64,000 nucleotides of DNA from Candidatus Baldrarchaeota archaeon. GTDB taxonomy: Archaea; Asgardarchaeota; Baldrarchaeia; Baldrarchaeales; DXJG01. The notes beneath the pieces are model-generated. The model worked only from the letters and a program-made list of their open reading frames with translations, did no database searches and had not been told where the DNA came from. This document shows positions 36,198 to 44,258 of this stretch, piece after piece (position 1 is the first letter of the stretch; each line of letters starts with the position of its first letter). The stretch spans positions 61,710-125,709 of the forward strand of contig DXJG01000009.1 in assembly GCA_019056805.1 (NCBI GenBank), read 5' to 3'. The position numbers and the translations under genes are program-made.

Positions 36198-37118
36198 ATG
36201 TCCTCTAGAAAGTATATTATAAGTAGATTATTTGACTCCATCTTAATTTACATTGTTGATTTCTTTCTATGCTTTCTCCTACTCTTCTATATTCCTATTC
36301 GAAGCAGAGGTATATCAATCAACATTTGGTACCTTTTTATGCTTTATTTAAGGTTAATTTTCATCGAAAAATTTGGCAAATCTGTATGGGGATACCCTGT
36401 TCTTGAAGTCGTAAAAATTGGACTTTTTCGAACTATTTTAATCCTTCTACCAGCAATATTATTTGCAACAGTTATAGGCTATTTTCTCGGAGTTAGAGCC
36501 GCTTGGAAAAGGAAAAGTATAGAAGAAACATTTTCATCCAGCTTCTGGCTTCTATGCTATGGTTTACCAGTTTTCTCAACCGGCTTACTATTTGTAATAA
36601 TCTTTTCAGTAGAGCTTGACTTACTCCCTATATACGGGCTACAAACACCAGCAGTAGCATATAAAAACTGGGTTGAATACGTCATTGACACAGTAAGACA
36701 TCTAGTACTCCCCATAGCTGCTCTTACATTAACCACAACAGGCATATTTTTCCTAATTATGAAAAGCTCTGTTCTAAGGACATTAAATGAAAATTTCATT
36801 CAAACAGCTAAAGCAAAGGGTCTAAGCGACAACCAAATTATGTACAAACACGCCGCAAGAGCATCCTTATCTTCCGCTATTGATATCTTTGGACTAAGCA
36901 TAGTTTTACTCTCAACAAGCGAAATACTCGTTGAATATACATTTTCCATTTACGGACTAGGGCTCATACTTTACCGCGCCATCGCTGGTCTAGAATATCT
37001 AAACATCGGGGTAGCTAGTTTCCTACTATACTCTGCCATTATAATAGCTGTAAGCTTTCTACTAGATATCATCAGATCCTTCATAGATCCAAGAATTACA
37101 ACGGAGGTTGAAAAATGA
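36198..37118 (+). CDS. ABC transporter permease, DppB/OppB type
   Basis: The 306-residue membrane protein has six transmembrane segments and the conserved coupling motif of binding-protein-dependent permeases (NFIQTAKAKGLSDNQIMYKHAARASL, near residues 198-223). It belongs to the dipeptide/oligopeptide/nickel permease group, usually acting as a heterodimer with a DppC-type partner, which follows here with an ATGA overlap. No ATPase or solute-binding protein gene is adjacent. Confidence 0.88.
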   Translation: MSSRKYIISRLFDSILIYIVDFFLCFLLLFYIPIRSRGISINIWYLFMLYLRLIFIEKFGKSVWGYPVLEVVKIGLFRTILILLPAILFATVIGYFLGVRAAWKRKSIEETFSSSFWLLCYGLPVFSTGLLFVIIFSVELDLLPIYGLQTPAVAYKNWVEYVIDTVRHLVLPIAALTLTTTGIFFLIMKSSVLRTLNENFIQTAKAKGLSDNQIMYKHAARASLSSAIDIFGLSIVLLSTSEILVEYTFSIYGLGLILYRAIAGLEYLNIGVASFLLYSAIIIAVSFLLDIIRSFIDPRITTEVEK

Positions 37119-37984
37119 TAACAAAATCTAAAATATTATTTAAATTTCTCAAAAATAGGAAAACCATAACAAGCCTTGCTATCATTTCAACTTATATCAT
37201 ATTTTCTATTTTTGCTCTCTTTATTGACACATCACAACTATTTTCCACTGAATTCTTTAAACCACCATCTTCCAAACACATACTTGGCACCGACGGCCTC
37301 GGAAGAGACATTTTATTAATTTTAATAGACTACACTCCATATACGATTGCTAGCGCATTCGCAGCAACTCTAATTGCGCTTGTCATCGGTTTAATAGTGG
37401 GTTTAATTTCAGGTTACTATTCTGGTAAATGGTTTGCTAGACTACTAGACAGAATAACAGACATAATCCTTAGCCTACCAATAATTATAGTAATTGGCGT
37501 AATATTTATAGAAGAAGCACCAAACATCATAGGACTCATATTAATAACGGGACTATTCAGCTGGCCTATAACTGCCAAAGCCGTAAGAGGACAAGTACTA
37601 GTAGTTAGAGAAAAAACATACGTAGAAGCTTCAAAAGCCATCGGCACAAGCGACAAACACATAATGTTCAAAGTAATTTTACCCGATGCAGCACCAGTAG
37701 CGGCAGCATCTCTCATATACACCGCCGCCCTAATAGTACTACTCCAAGCAGGATTAGCATTCTTAGGATTCAAATGGACCATTGGAGGAACAGAAGCCCG
37801 CACCCCATACACCTTCACTTGGGGTGGATTCCTAGGTTTCCAAGGAATATTCGCAGCAACAGCAATAGGTGCTTGGTGGGTCATAGTACCCCCAGCTTTA
37901 TGCCTATCCCTTCTAATATTATCCATCGGAATGTTAGGAATCGCAATAAGCGAAACACTAAGCCCAGAACAAAATAGATTCTAG
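37115..37984 (+). CDS. ABC transporter permease, DppC/OppC type
   Basis: This 289-residue partner permease has the N-terminal HILGTDGLGRDI segment characteristic of DppC and the coupling motif YVEASKAIGTSDKHIMFKVILP. Five to six transmembrane helices are evident. Overlap with the DppB-type gene shows they are made together. The lack of neighbouring ATPase and binding-protein genes means the rest of the transporter must be encoded elsewhere, or the pair uses shared components. Confidence 0.88.
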   Translation: MITKSKILFKFLKNRKTITSLAIISTYIIFSIFALFIDTSQLFSTEFFKPPSSKHILGTDGLGRDILLILIDYTPYTIASAFAATLIALVIGLIVGLISGYYSGKWFARLLDRITDIILSLPIIIVIGVIFIEEAPNIIGLILITGLFSWPITAKAVRGQVLVVREKTYVEASKAIGTSDKHIMFKVILPDAAPVAAASLIYTAALIVLLQAGLAFLGFKWTIGGTEARTPYTFTWGGFLGFQGIFAATAIGAWWVIVPPALCLSLLILSIGMLGIAISETLSPEQNRF

Positions 37985-38063
37985 AACCTAAACCTAAAGT
38001 ATCTAAAATAAACACGTCTAGGAACCATTAGAAGAAATAATAGGAATAACAAAGTGGAGCGTC

Positions 38064-38594
38064 TTGTTTGTGGACATCGGAATTTTCTCAATAAATTTAA
38101 AGAACAACTTCGCTGCCCTCTTAAAATCGATCAATATCGTTAAATTTCGATGCATCCACTGCGGGCTTTGTTGCAGATTAGGCGGGCCCCGTTTAACAAC
38201 TTTCGATATTAAAATACTGGAAAATACTGGTTACGACAGTAAACTCTTCTTAAATCCTTTAAAAGAAACTAAAAAGACATATAAAGGTAAAAAAGCAATG
38301 CAAGGTATCTTAAAAAGTAAGCTTAATGGAGAATGTATTTTTCTAAAGAGAAATCCTAACTCTGAAAAATATTTTTGTTCAATCTATGAGCACAGACCCA
38401 TTTTATGCAGACTGTACCCTTTTGACTGGGAACTAATAAAAACCGAAAACGAACACATCATAATTCTGTTGAAACTTCTTTCCAGTTGCTTGGGTATCAA
38501 CGTTAAAAACGGAGAGCCTGTTGATGCATTATTCTTAAGAAAATACCTAGCCGATAGTATCAATAAATTATTTAGAATTACAAACTTAACATAA
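38064..38594 (+). CDS. YkgJ-family cysteine-cluster protein
   Basis: The 176-residue protein has the YkgJ-type metal-binding pattern: FRCIHCGLCCRLGG near residues 29-42, GECIFL, then FCSIYEHRPILCRLYPFDW. Family members are thought to bind zinc or iron-sulfur clusters; the function is unknown. The TTG start at 38064 follows GGAG. A second, shorter YkgJ protein is encoded 2 kb away at 39960-40361 on the other strand. Confidence 0.78.
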   Translation: MFVDIGIFSINLKNNFAALLKSINIVKFRCIHCGLCCRLGGPRLTTFDIKILENTGYDSKLFLNPLKETKKTYKGKKAMQGILKSKLNGECIFLKRNPNSEKYFCSIYEHRPILCRLYPFDWELIKTENEHIIILLKLLSSCLGINVKNGEPVDALFLRKYLADSINKLFRITNLT

Positions 38595-38644
38595 CCCAGT
38601 AGGAGGTCATTAAAAGTAGATCTAAATTTTCGAGGGAAAACTAA

Positions 38645-39112
38645 ATGGATAAAACTCAACGTATAAATCTATTCAAAAAATGTTTGAAAAACGTAGCAGA
38701 AGAATCAATGGGCGGACTTATACATTTCTATACAAAAGAAGCTTTACAAGGACCTCCAAACGGATGCTTTGTTCAGTTTGCAGGTGGAATCGAAGGATTA
38801 GCATGCGACATACCCATAATATGGCTTTCAAAAGAAGAAATAGAAAAAATCAGAAAAATACCAGAATTTTTTGAAGCAAAAGAAATAGGATCCTTCCAAG
38901 CATACTTCGGAGTCAGCGACGAAGACATAGAAAAAATGGCAAACCTAACAGAAAAAATATTTACAGAAATATACAATCTACCGCCCAACTATGAAATAAT
39001 CGCCGAATACACAATAAATCAAAAAACAGGAATCAGAATATACCCAGATGGGAAAGAAGAAAAAATAAACTGGATAAAGGAATCTCTACTAAGAAAACTA
39101 AAACTAATCTAA
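38645..39112 (+). CDS. Hypothetical protein
   Basis: The 155-residue soluble protein has mixed composition and no recognised domain. It has an N-terminal helix, a region rich in Gly/Phe (GCFVQFAGGIEGLACDIPIIW) and a C-terminal basic tail. A start ATG after GAGGG and regular codon use support it being real. It lies 50 bases after the YkgJ gene and may be co-transcribed with it. I do not recognise it. Confidence 0.55.
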   Translation: MDKTQRINLFKKCLKNVAEESMGGLIHFYTKEALQGPPNGCFVQFAGGIEGLACDIPIIWLSKEEIEKIRKIPEFFEAKEIGSFQAYFGVSDEDIEKMANLTEKIFTEIYNLPPNYEIIAEYTINQKTGIRIYPDGKEEKINWIKESLLRKLKLI

Positions 39113-39425
39113 GCATAAAGTGATATTTCATAAAATCTTGTTATCAAGTTAACAAGACGATTTCGTGAAACAAGCCTTTTACGACATAGCAACATTAAAA
39201 CACGCATCAAAATTAATCTAAGACGAGTAAATTTTAGTAAAATTTAAATGTTAAGCCATATAATTGCTATTTGGGGGATGAAGAACCGCCACTAATGCTG
39301 CAATCTTCCAGAATGAGATGTTTAAAGAAAGGGTGATGACCGCACCCTTTTCAGACCCCTTCCCTTACGCGTTTTCCTCTGTTTTATGAAGTATTGAGGT
39401 GTAGTAGTCGTAATTTACATGTCAG
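39113..39425. other. Intergenic interval with a hairpin and a possible small RNA
   Basis: TCTTGTT (39137-39143) and AACAAGA (39151-39157) form a perfect 7-bp hairpin, extended by TTTCA and TGAAA arms outside it. It may end the upstream transcript. A TATA-like AATTTAAAT at 39241-39249 precedes a more G/C-rich segment (39273-39359) listed separately. Plus-strand composition changes from A/C-rich to T/G-rich across this interval. Confidence 0.5.
39273..39359 (+). ncRNA. Possible structured small RNA
   Basis: The segment begins GGGGG (39273) and ends CAGACCCC (39352-39359), so its ends can pair. It contains GTGATGA (39333-39339), a box-C-like sequence followed by a 12-base stretch and CAGA. This is a degenerate C/D-like arrangement, but the outer C box is poor and the D'-C' spacing too long. 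A TATA-like element sits 25-30 bases upstream. The identity is uncertain. Confidence 0.3.
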
Positions 39426-39986
39426 ATGATGAAAATGAGAAATAATCTTAAGAGTAAGAAGCTTAAGCGAATTTCCTTTGATAGGAAATATGCTATTGAT
39501 ATTTTACTAGGTATTAAAAGGGCTACGATAAGAAAGACAAATAAGGGGTTAAATTCCGGAGATGTTGTAGAATTTTATACTAGGGGCCCTAGGGGTAGGT
39601 TAATAGGTTGGGGGAAAGTAAAAAGGATAGTTAGGAAGAAAGTTTCGGAGTTAAGCGATCGTGATATAATGCTTGAAGGGTTTAGTGACCGGGGAAACCT
39701 TTTGTCTGTTCTTTCCTCTCATTACAAGGGTATTCAAGATGAAGATGAGATATTTCTAATAGAGTTTGAACTTGAAAAGCCGAGCATCTCCTTTTCTAAG
39801 GAAGTTTTTTCAAAAATTGCTAAGTTAGCCTTAGATAGAGATTTGAAGCTTTCTCAAAGTGACAAGAAATTGCTGGAATATTTTCTAAAAACGTCCAAAA
39901 AAGATAAAATTATTCTTAGCACGGATCTAAGGGATGTTATACGTAAAATATATGTTAAGTTAAGATCTGAGGAGTTTTCTTCTTGA
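39426..39986 (+). CDS. ASCH-domain protein with helical C-terminal extension
   Basis: The N-terminal about 110 residues resemble an ASCH (PUA-like) domain: ISFDRKYAIDILLGIKRATIRK, GDVVEFYTRG, and VSELSDRDIMLEGFSDRGNLL. ASCH folds bind RNA or nucleotides. The remaining 75 residues are helical and lysine-rich and not recognised. Its 3' end overlaps a convergent YkgJ gene by 27 bases. A shorter ASCH protein is encoded 2.2 kb away (42219-42560). Confidence 0.7.
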   Translation: MMKMRNNLKSKKLKRISFDRKYAIDILLGIKRATIRKTNKGLNSGDVVEFYTRGPRGRLIGWGKVKRIVRKKVSELSDRDIMLEGFSDRGNLLSVLSSHYKGIQDEDEIFLIEFELEKPSISFSKEVFSKIAKLALDRDLKLSQSDKKLLEYFLKTSKKDKIILSTDLRDVIRKIYVKLRSEEFSS

Positions 39987-40361
39987 TTTTGCTTCTTCGA
40001 TTAGTTTTTTAATAAAAATTTCTATTTCTTTACAGTGTTTCTTAATTTCATTTCCAGTTACAGTGTGGCTCATGGGGCAGTCTTCATCAACTAAGCAGGT
40101 TTTTTCACGTATTGAGTAGATTATTGGGTAAAATTTACATCCTGTTGGTCTATGATCGTATATTTTACATTTCATTGTTTCCGGGTTGAGAAAGAAGCAA
40201 TGTCCATTGATGTTTTTTAGAAAAATGAAACCTTGTTTTTCTACTGTAAATTCTTTCCTAGAGTAGCCGAGAGACTCTAAACGTTTTATATCATCTTCAG
40301 AGAGTAGCATTTCGGTGTTTAAGCAACATTGACCGCACCTTTTACACTGCATTTTAATCAC
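39960..40361 (-). CDS. Small YkgJ-family cysteine-cluster protein
   Basis: The 133-residue protein has CKRCGQCCLN near the N-terminus, GHCFFL, KCKIYDHRPTGCKFYP, then CLVDEDCPMS and a late Cys. These cysteines match the YkgJ metal-binding cluster. It starts inside the end of the SPL-like radical SAM gene (8-base overlap), so both come from one transcript. It may serve iron-sulfur handling for that enzyme; this is inference. Confidence 0.8.
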   Translation of the reverse strand: MIKMQCKRCGQCCLNTEMLLSEDDIKRLESLGYSRKEFTVEKQGFIFLKNINGHCFFLNPETMKCKIYDHRPTGCKFYPIIYSIREKTCLVDEDCPMSHTVTGNEIKKHCKEIEIFIKKLIEEAKSRRKLLRS

Positions 40362-41502
40362 CTTCTATCCTATAAACTACACCTTGCTCGAGATCTCGTT
40401 CTTGTTTTACCCCTGGGATATCTTTAAATAGCAATCCTTTAAGCCAGGCAACTCTAAGTTTTCTTCGATATTTTTTAGAAGTTCTAAAGCTTTCTGCCAC
40501 GTGCATAATATCTTCTAAAGATGTAAAGGCTTTTCTTTCGCGGATAAATTTCCAATAATTTTCTAAACTTGGATAATATCTTCCTTTGAGTTTTAATCCG
40601 CTGCATCTTGCTGTATGCAGGTCAAAAAATCCTTCTTTGCAAGTTCCAAAAGTTAGTTTATACTCTTTGCATAGTTCAGCTATCTGCTTCAAAACTTTGT
40701 GCCTATATGTAGTCTCAGCTCTTCTATAACCAGCGAGATCTTCAAACCCCTTCTTGAAATACAACTTTTCATATTTTTTAATCAACGTATAATCGTATTT
40801 ACCCAGAAACCTTTTGAAATTCTTCCAAACAGTTTTTGAGATTTTAAGCACAGAAGAAATTATATGACGAACTCCTAACCCAGACAATGTCGAAATAAGC
40901 TCTTTTAAAACGGTAGGATCATCATTAATGTAGGGGAGAATAGGATCTATTCTAACATTTACTGGAATTCCAGTTTCTGATAACTCTTCAATTGCACGTA
41001 ATCTTCGCTCTATAGACGGGGAAAATGGCTCTAATTTCTTCTTTAATTTTTCATCTAAAGTGATAATTGTAAAAAGAACGGCGCAAAGATTCTTTGATGA
41101 AAGTTTTGAAATTATATCAATATCTCTTAAAACAAGATCTGATTTTGTAGCAATAAAACAAGGAGAGTTGAAATTATAGAATTCTTCAAGAACACCTCTT
41201 ACCAACTTATATTTCTCTTCTGCTGTTTGGTAAGGATCTGTTGCCGACCCGAAATTTACAGGTTGAAGCCTTCCTTTCCACCATTTCAACTCTCTTCTCG
41301 CAAGCTCAACAGCATTTATACGAACTTCTATTCTCTTATGGTAATCTGGTCTGAGAGAACGGGCATAACAATAGACACAGGCATGTGAACATCCAATATA
41401 GATATTTGCAGCAAAACGATGTGGACAGAATCTCCAAATTTCCCATGACCTGTCTATTGGATGTATAAGATTTTTCGCATTTTTCTCCTCGTAAACGACC
41501 AT
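40354..41502 (-). CDS. Radical SAM protein, spore-photoproduct-lyase-like family
   Basis: The 382-residue protein has a CX3CX2C cluster at C38, C42 and C45 (GCSHACVYCYAR) and the NFGSATDPYQTAE and FIATKSDLVLRD motifs of the SPL-like/Rv2578c group. True DNA repair activity is not established for these archaeal members. C-terminal basic repeats could contact nucleic acid. It is followed by an overlapping YkgJ gene and preceded by a divergent ferredoxin gene. Confidence 0.82.
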   Translation of the reverse strand: MVVYEEKNAKNLIHPIDRSWEIWRFCPHRFAANIYIGCSHACVYCYARSLRPDYHKRIEVRINAVELARRELKWWKGRLQPVNFGSATDPYQTAEEKYKLVRGVLEEFYNFNSPCFIATKSDLVLRDIDIISKLSSKNLCAVLFTIITLDEKLKKKLEPFSPSIERRLRAIEELSETGIPVNVRIDPILPYINDDPTVLKELISTLSGLGVRHIISSVLKISKTVWKNFKRFLGKYDYTLIKKYEKLYFKKGFEDLAGYRRAETTYRHKVLKQIAELCKEYKLTFGTCKEGFFDLHTARCSGLKLKGRYYPSLENYWKFIRERKAFTSLEDIMHVAESFRTSKKYRRKLRVAWLKGLLFKDIPGVKQERDLEQGVVYRIEGD

Positions 41503-41691
41503 TTTTATCCCTAAATTCTGTTTTAATACTTTTCAAGATTTTCTATGCCCGAAGGTTCAAAATATATGTTAAACTTCATTCTACGATCTTAGTTATTGTG
41601 AAAGAGTTATGGATCGACACTTTTATTTTATTGTTTGCATAAGTAAATAATACTATGTCAACCTTTTCGATATTTTATTGGAGGAACGTTA

Positions 41692-41955
41692 ATGCCAGCT
41701 AAAAAGGTTAAAGCGATATATATTGATGAAAAACTCTGTAAAGGATGCCATATTTGTATAGAATTTTGTCCACAAAAAGTTTACGTTAAATCTGAAAAAA
41801 TGAACGAGAAAGGAGTATATCCACCAATTCCTCGTTACATAGAAAAATGTGTTGCATGCAAGTTATGTGAGCTTTATTGCCCAGACTTTGCAATTGTAGT
41901 TGACGTAGAAGAACCAACTTCTGAACCAAAGGACGTACCAACGATTAAATCCTAA
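41692..41955 (+). CDS. Two-cluster ferredoxin, oxidoreductase delta-subunit type
   Basis: The 87-residue protein has two 4Fe-4S motifs, CKGCHICIEFCP and CVACKLCELYCP, separated by 31 residues, the spacing of delta subunits of 2-oxoacid:ferredoxin oxidoreductases. No alpha, beta or gamma subunit genes are next to it, so it may act as a free ferredoxin or the oxidoreductase is split. GGAGG precedes the ATG. Confidence 0.88.
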   Translation: MPAKKVKAIYIDEKLCKGCHICIEFCPQKVYVKSEKMNEKGVYPPIPRYIEKCVACKLCELYCPDFAIVVDVEEPTSEPKDVPTIKS

Positions 41956-42040
41956 TTTTAGAAAATTTATTTTAAATACGACGTTTCTGATAGGCATTAG
42001 ATATCTATCTTAAAAAACGATTTGTAGAATTTTTCAAATT

Positions 42041-42097
42041 TTCAGTGTCCACGGCATCAATCATCGCGTAAGCTCAGAGTCGTCGCCAGTCATCATG
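42041..42097 (-). ncRNA. C/D-box methylation guide RNA
   Basis: Read on the minus strand, box C ATGATGA (42096-42090), a 12-nt guide, box D' CTGA (42077-42074), an 8-9 nt spacer, C' TGATTGA within 42064-42057, an 11-nt guide and box D CTGA (42045-42042) give a textbook archaeal C/D sRNA. Both D boxes are exact. The guides (CTGGCGACGACT and TGCCGTGGACA) direct 2'-O-methylation to targets I could not identify. It lies in an otherwise empty 260-base gap. Confidence 0.8.
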
Positions 42098-42218
42098 TTC
42101 GAAAATAAATGAAACCTAACCTTATATAAATTATCTCATGTTTTTTAACATAAATTATGCATTATTGGTTCGAAATTTATTTCTGTAATTTAAAATTAAA
42201 CCGATTTTAACTAAGTGT

Positions 42219-42560
42219 TTAGTAGTCGCTAAATTTTTTAAGAAGTTTAAAATGAATTACGGTAATTTTATCATTCGGTTTAATTTGACCATAATATTTT
42301 CTCAAAGCTTTAAAAAGCTCTTCTTTTGTTAAAAATCCATCTTTTACAGCATCTTCTTCGCTTAATTCAGATATTTGTGTGTATTTAACTTCTGTTATCT
42401 CCGCCTCCGCATATATTCTATTTTGAGAGGTAATTAAAACCTTTTCTCCAATTTTAAAGTCTCTAATACCTTTTCTAATGGTTGTTATCTTTTTCCCCTC
42501 AAGTATTTTCTTAATATAAGACTCATCGAAATCTAAGGTCTTCTTACGCATTTTACCCAC
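42219..42560 (-). CDS. ASCH-domain protein
   Basis: The 113-residue protein is essentially one ASCH domain: LDFDESYIKKILEGKKITTIRKG, GEKVLITSQNR, ISELSEEDAVKDGFLTKEEL and the final strand ITVIHFKLL. Family members bind RNA or act on modified nucleosides; the role here is unknown. It is the shorter relative of the ASCH protein at 39426-39986. It is a single gene on this strand. Confidence 0.8.
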   Translation of the reverse strand: MGKMRKKTLDFDESYIKKILEGKKITTIRKGIRDFKIGEKVLITSQNRIYAEAEITEVKYTQISELSEEDAVKDGFLTKEELFKALRKYYGQIKPNDKITVIHFKLLKKFSDY

Positions 42561-42681
42561 TCACTATGCTGGTTTTTCTTCTAAAACCTTTGGCAACTAT
42601 ACCTCTAAAAATAAAAATTAAATTTATTAACATTTACTACGAACGTTATTTCCCAATTCAACTTCTCTCGAGGTGTGGCAA

Positions 42682-43623
42682 ATGCAAAAAGCGACTATTG
42701 TCGTTCACGGAGGTGCGGGACGTATCAGACCAGAATTTAGAGAAAAAGCTTTAAAAGGCGTTAAAAGAGCCGCCGAAGCTGGATTCGACACGCTGAAAAG
42801 GGGAGGTTCAGCACTTGATGCTGTTGAAGAAGCTGTTAAAGTTTTAGAGGACGATCCAACTTTCAATGCAGGTATAGGGTCCACATTAACTGTTAATGGA
42901 AAAATTGAAATGGATGCATCAATCATGGATGGAAAAACATTAAATGCAGGAGCAGTAGCCATGGTTAGCAATATTAGGCATCCAGTGACCCTTGCAAGAA
43001 TAATAATGGAAAAAACAGATCATGTATTTATCGCTGGCAGCTTTGCAGAAACGATCGCTGAACTATTTAATCTTGAGAGATGTAACCCAATTACGGAAGA
43101 TCGATTAAAAATATGGAAAGAATATAAAACAAAGGCAATAGAAGGAACTTATCCATACCTACCGAAATTAACCGATCTAATTAAGTTGTTACCCGAACTT
43201 ATTGCAGATACTGTGGGGGCGGTTGCAAGGGATCAAGATGGTAATGTAGCCGCTGCAACAAGTACAGGAGGTTTAACCCTAAAATTACCTGGAAGAATAG
43301 GAGACACTCCATTAATAGGCTGTGGAAACTACGCAGATAACGATGCAGGCGCAGTTTCAGCCACAGGAATTGGCGAAGTAGCTATAAGACTGGTCATTGC
43401 TAAAACAATATGCGACTTCATGAAAAACGGACTAATAGCACAAAAAGCCGCTGAAAAAGGCATAGAACTAGTTATACAAAAACAAAACAACCTGCCAATG
43501 GGAGTTATTGCAGTAGATAAATACGGAAATCCCGGAATAGCACATAATTCAGAAAGTCTATCATGGGCAATGATAACCTCCGACAACTTAAAGACTATAG
43601 CAGGACTAAAATATCCACCATAG
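42682..43623 (+). CDS. Isoaspartyl peptidase/L-asparaginase (Ntn hydrolase)
   Basis: This protein of about 313 residues is in the plant-type asparaginase family (T2). The precursor cleaves itself before a threonine, here T177 in the ADTVGAVARD sequence, to make the active alpha/beta form. GGAGRIRP at the N-terminus and the CGNYADNDAGAVSATGIGE substrate loop are conserved. ATG 42682, after GAGGTG, is preferred to GTG 42673. It removes asparagine amide or isoaspartyl peptides. Confidence 0.9.
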   Translation: MQKATIVVHGGAGRIRPEFREKALKGVKRAAEAGFDTLKRGGSALDAVEEAVKVLEDDPTFNAGIGSTLTVNGKIEMDASIMDGKTLNAGAVAMVSNIRHPVTLARIIMEKTDHVFIAGSFAETIAELFNLERCNPITEDRLKIWKEYKTKAIEGTYPYLPKLTDLIKLLPELIADTVGAVARDQDGNVAAATSTGGLTLKLPGRIGDTPLIGCGNYADNDAGAVSATGIGEVAIRLVIAKTICDFMKNGLIAQKAAEKGIELVIQKQNNLPMGVIAVDKYGNPGIAHNSESLSWAMITSDNLKTIAGLKYPP

Positions 43624-43632
43624 GTGTTTTGT

Positions 43633-44226
43633 TTGCTTCAAATTAATATTATTGACAAACCTCTTATTTTTAAACAAGGAGACATAGTAGCAATATTACA
43701 TTGCAAAAATAACGATTATATTCAATTAATTTACAAGATAGTTTTAGAATCGTTAAAAAACAAGCTAAAAACCTTAATAGTTGATTGTTCCTATAGCTTT
43801 AGAGAAACTGTTCTTCAAAACTTTTGTAAAGAAACAAAAATAGATTTTAACTCTCTAAAAACTTGGCTGAAGAAAATTACTATACGTGATGAAAATATTC
43901 TCCTTTCAACAATTCGTCAAATATATCATGATTCAACACAAAATTTTCAAATACTCATTTTTCTACACGTTAGTTTTCTCTTAGGAAAACTTTATAAAAA
44001 GCTAAAGGAAAGAGAACAGGTCATTAAAGACCTATTCTCTGTTATTGGACTATTAAAATCACCGAACCGAATAATTTTTATCATTGAAAGAATGTTAGAG
44101 GGATTTTACCCCACAGAATGTATAGCCAGAGAAGAAGTAGAACAAATAGCAAATCAAAAAATATATTTTCTCCCCTACAAAACCATAAACATAAATGGGA
44201 ACAAAAAAGCCTACAAACAAATATAA
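43633..44226 (+). CDS. Degenerate RecA/RadA-like protein (no P-loop)
   Basis: The protein has about 197 residues. Its pattern of strands (VAILHCKNNDYIQLIYKIVLE, TLIVDCSYSFRETVL, FQILIFLHVSFLL) recalls the RecA core of RadB/KaiC-type proteins, but the Walker A loop is replaced by HCKNND and the Walker B acidic residue is missing. So it is probably non-catalytic, if truly related. AGGTG at 43622-43626 supports TTG 43633. It overlaps nothing and precedes ABCE1 by 32 bases. Confidence 0.4.
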   Translation: MLQINIIDKPLIFKQGDIVAILHCKNNDYIQLIYKIVLESLKNKLKTLIVDCSYSFRETVLQNFCKETKIDFNSLKTWLKKITIRDENILLSTIRQIYHDSTQNFQILIFLHVSFLLGKLYKKLKEREQVIKDLFSVIGLLKSPNRIIFIIERMLEGFYPTECIAREEVEQIANQKIYFLPYKTININGNKKAYKQI

Positions 44227-44258
44227 CCCATAAAATTTAACCTTAAAGGAGGAGTTCT

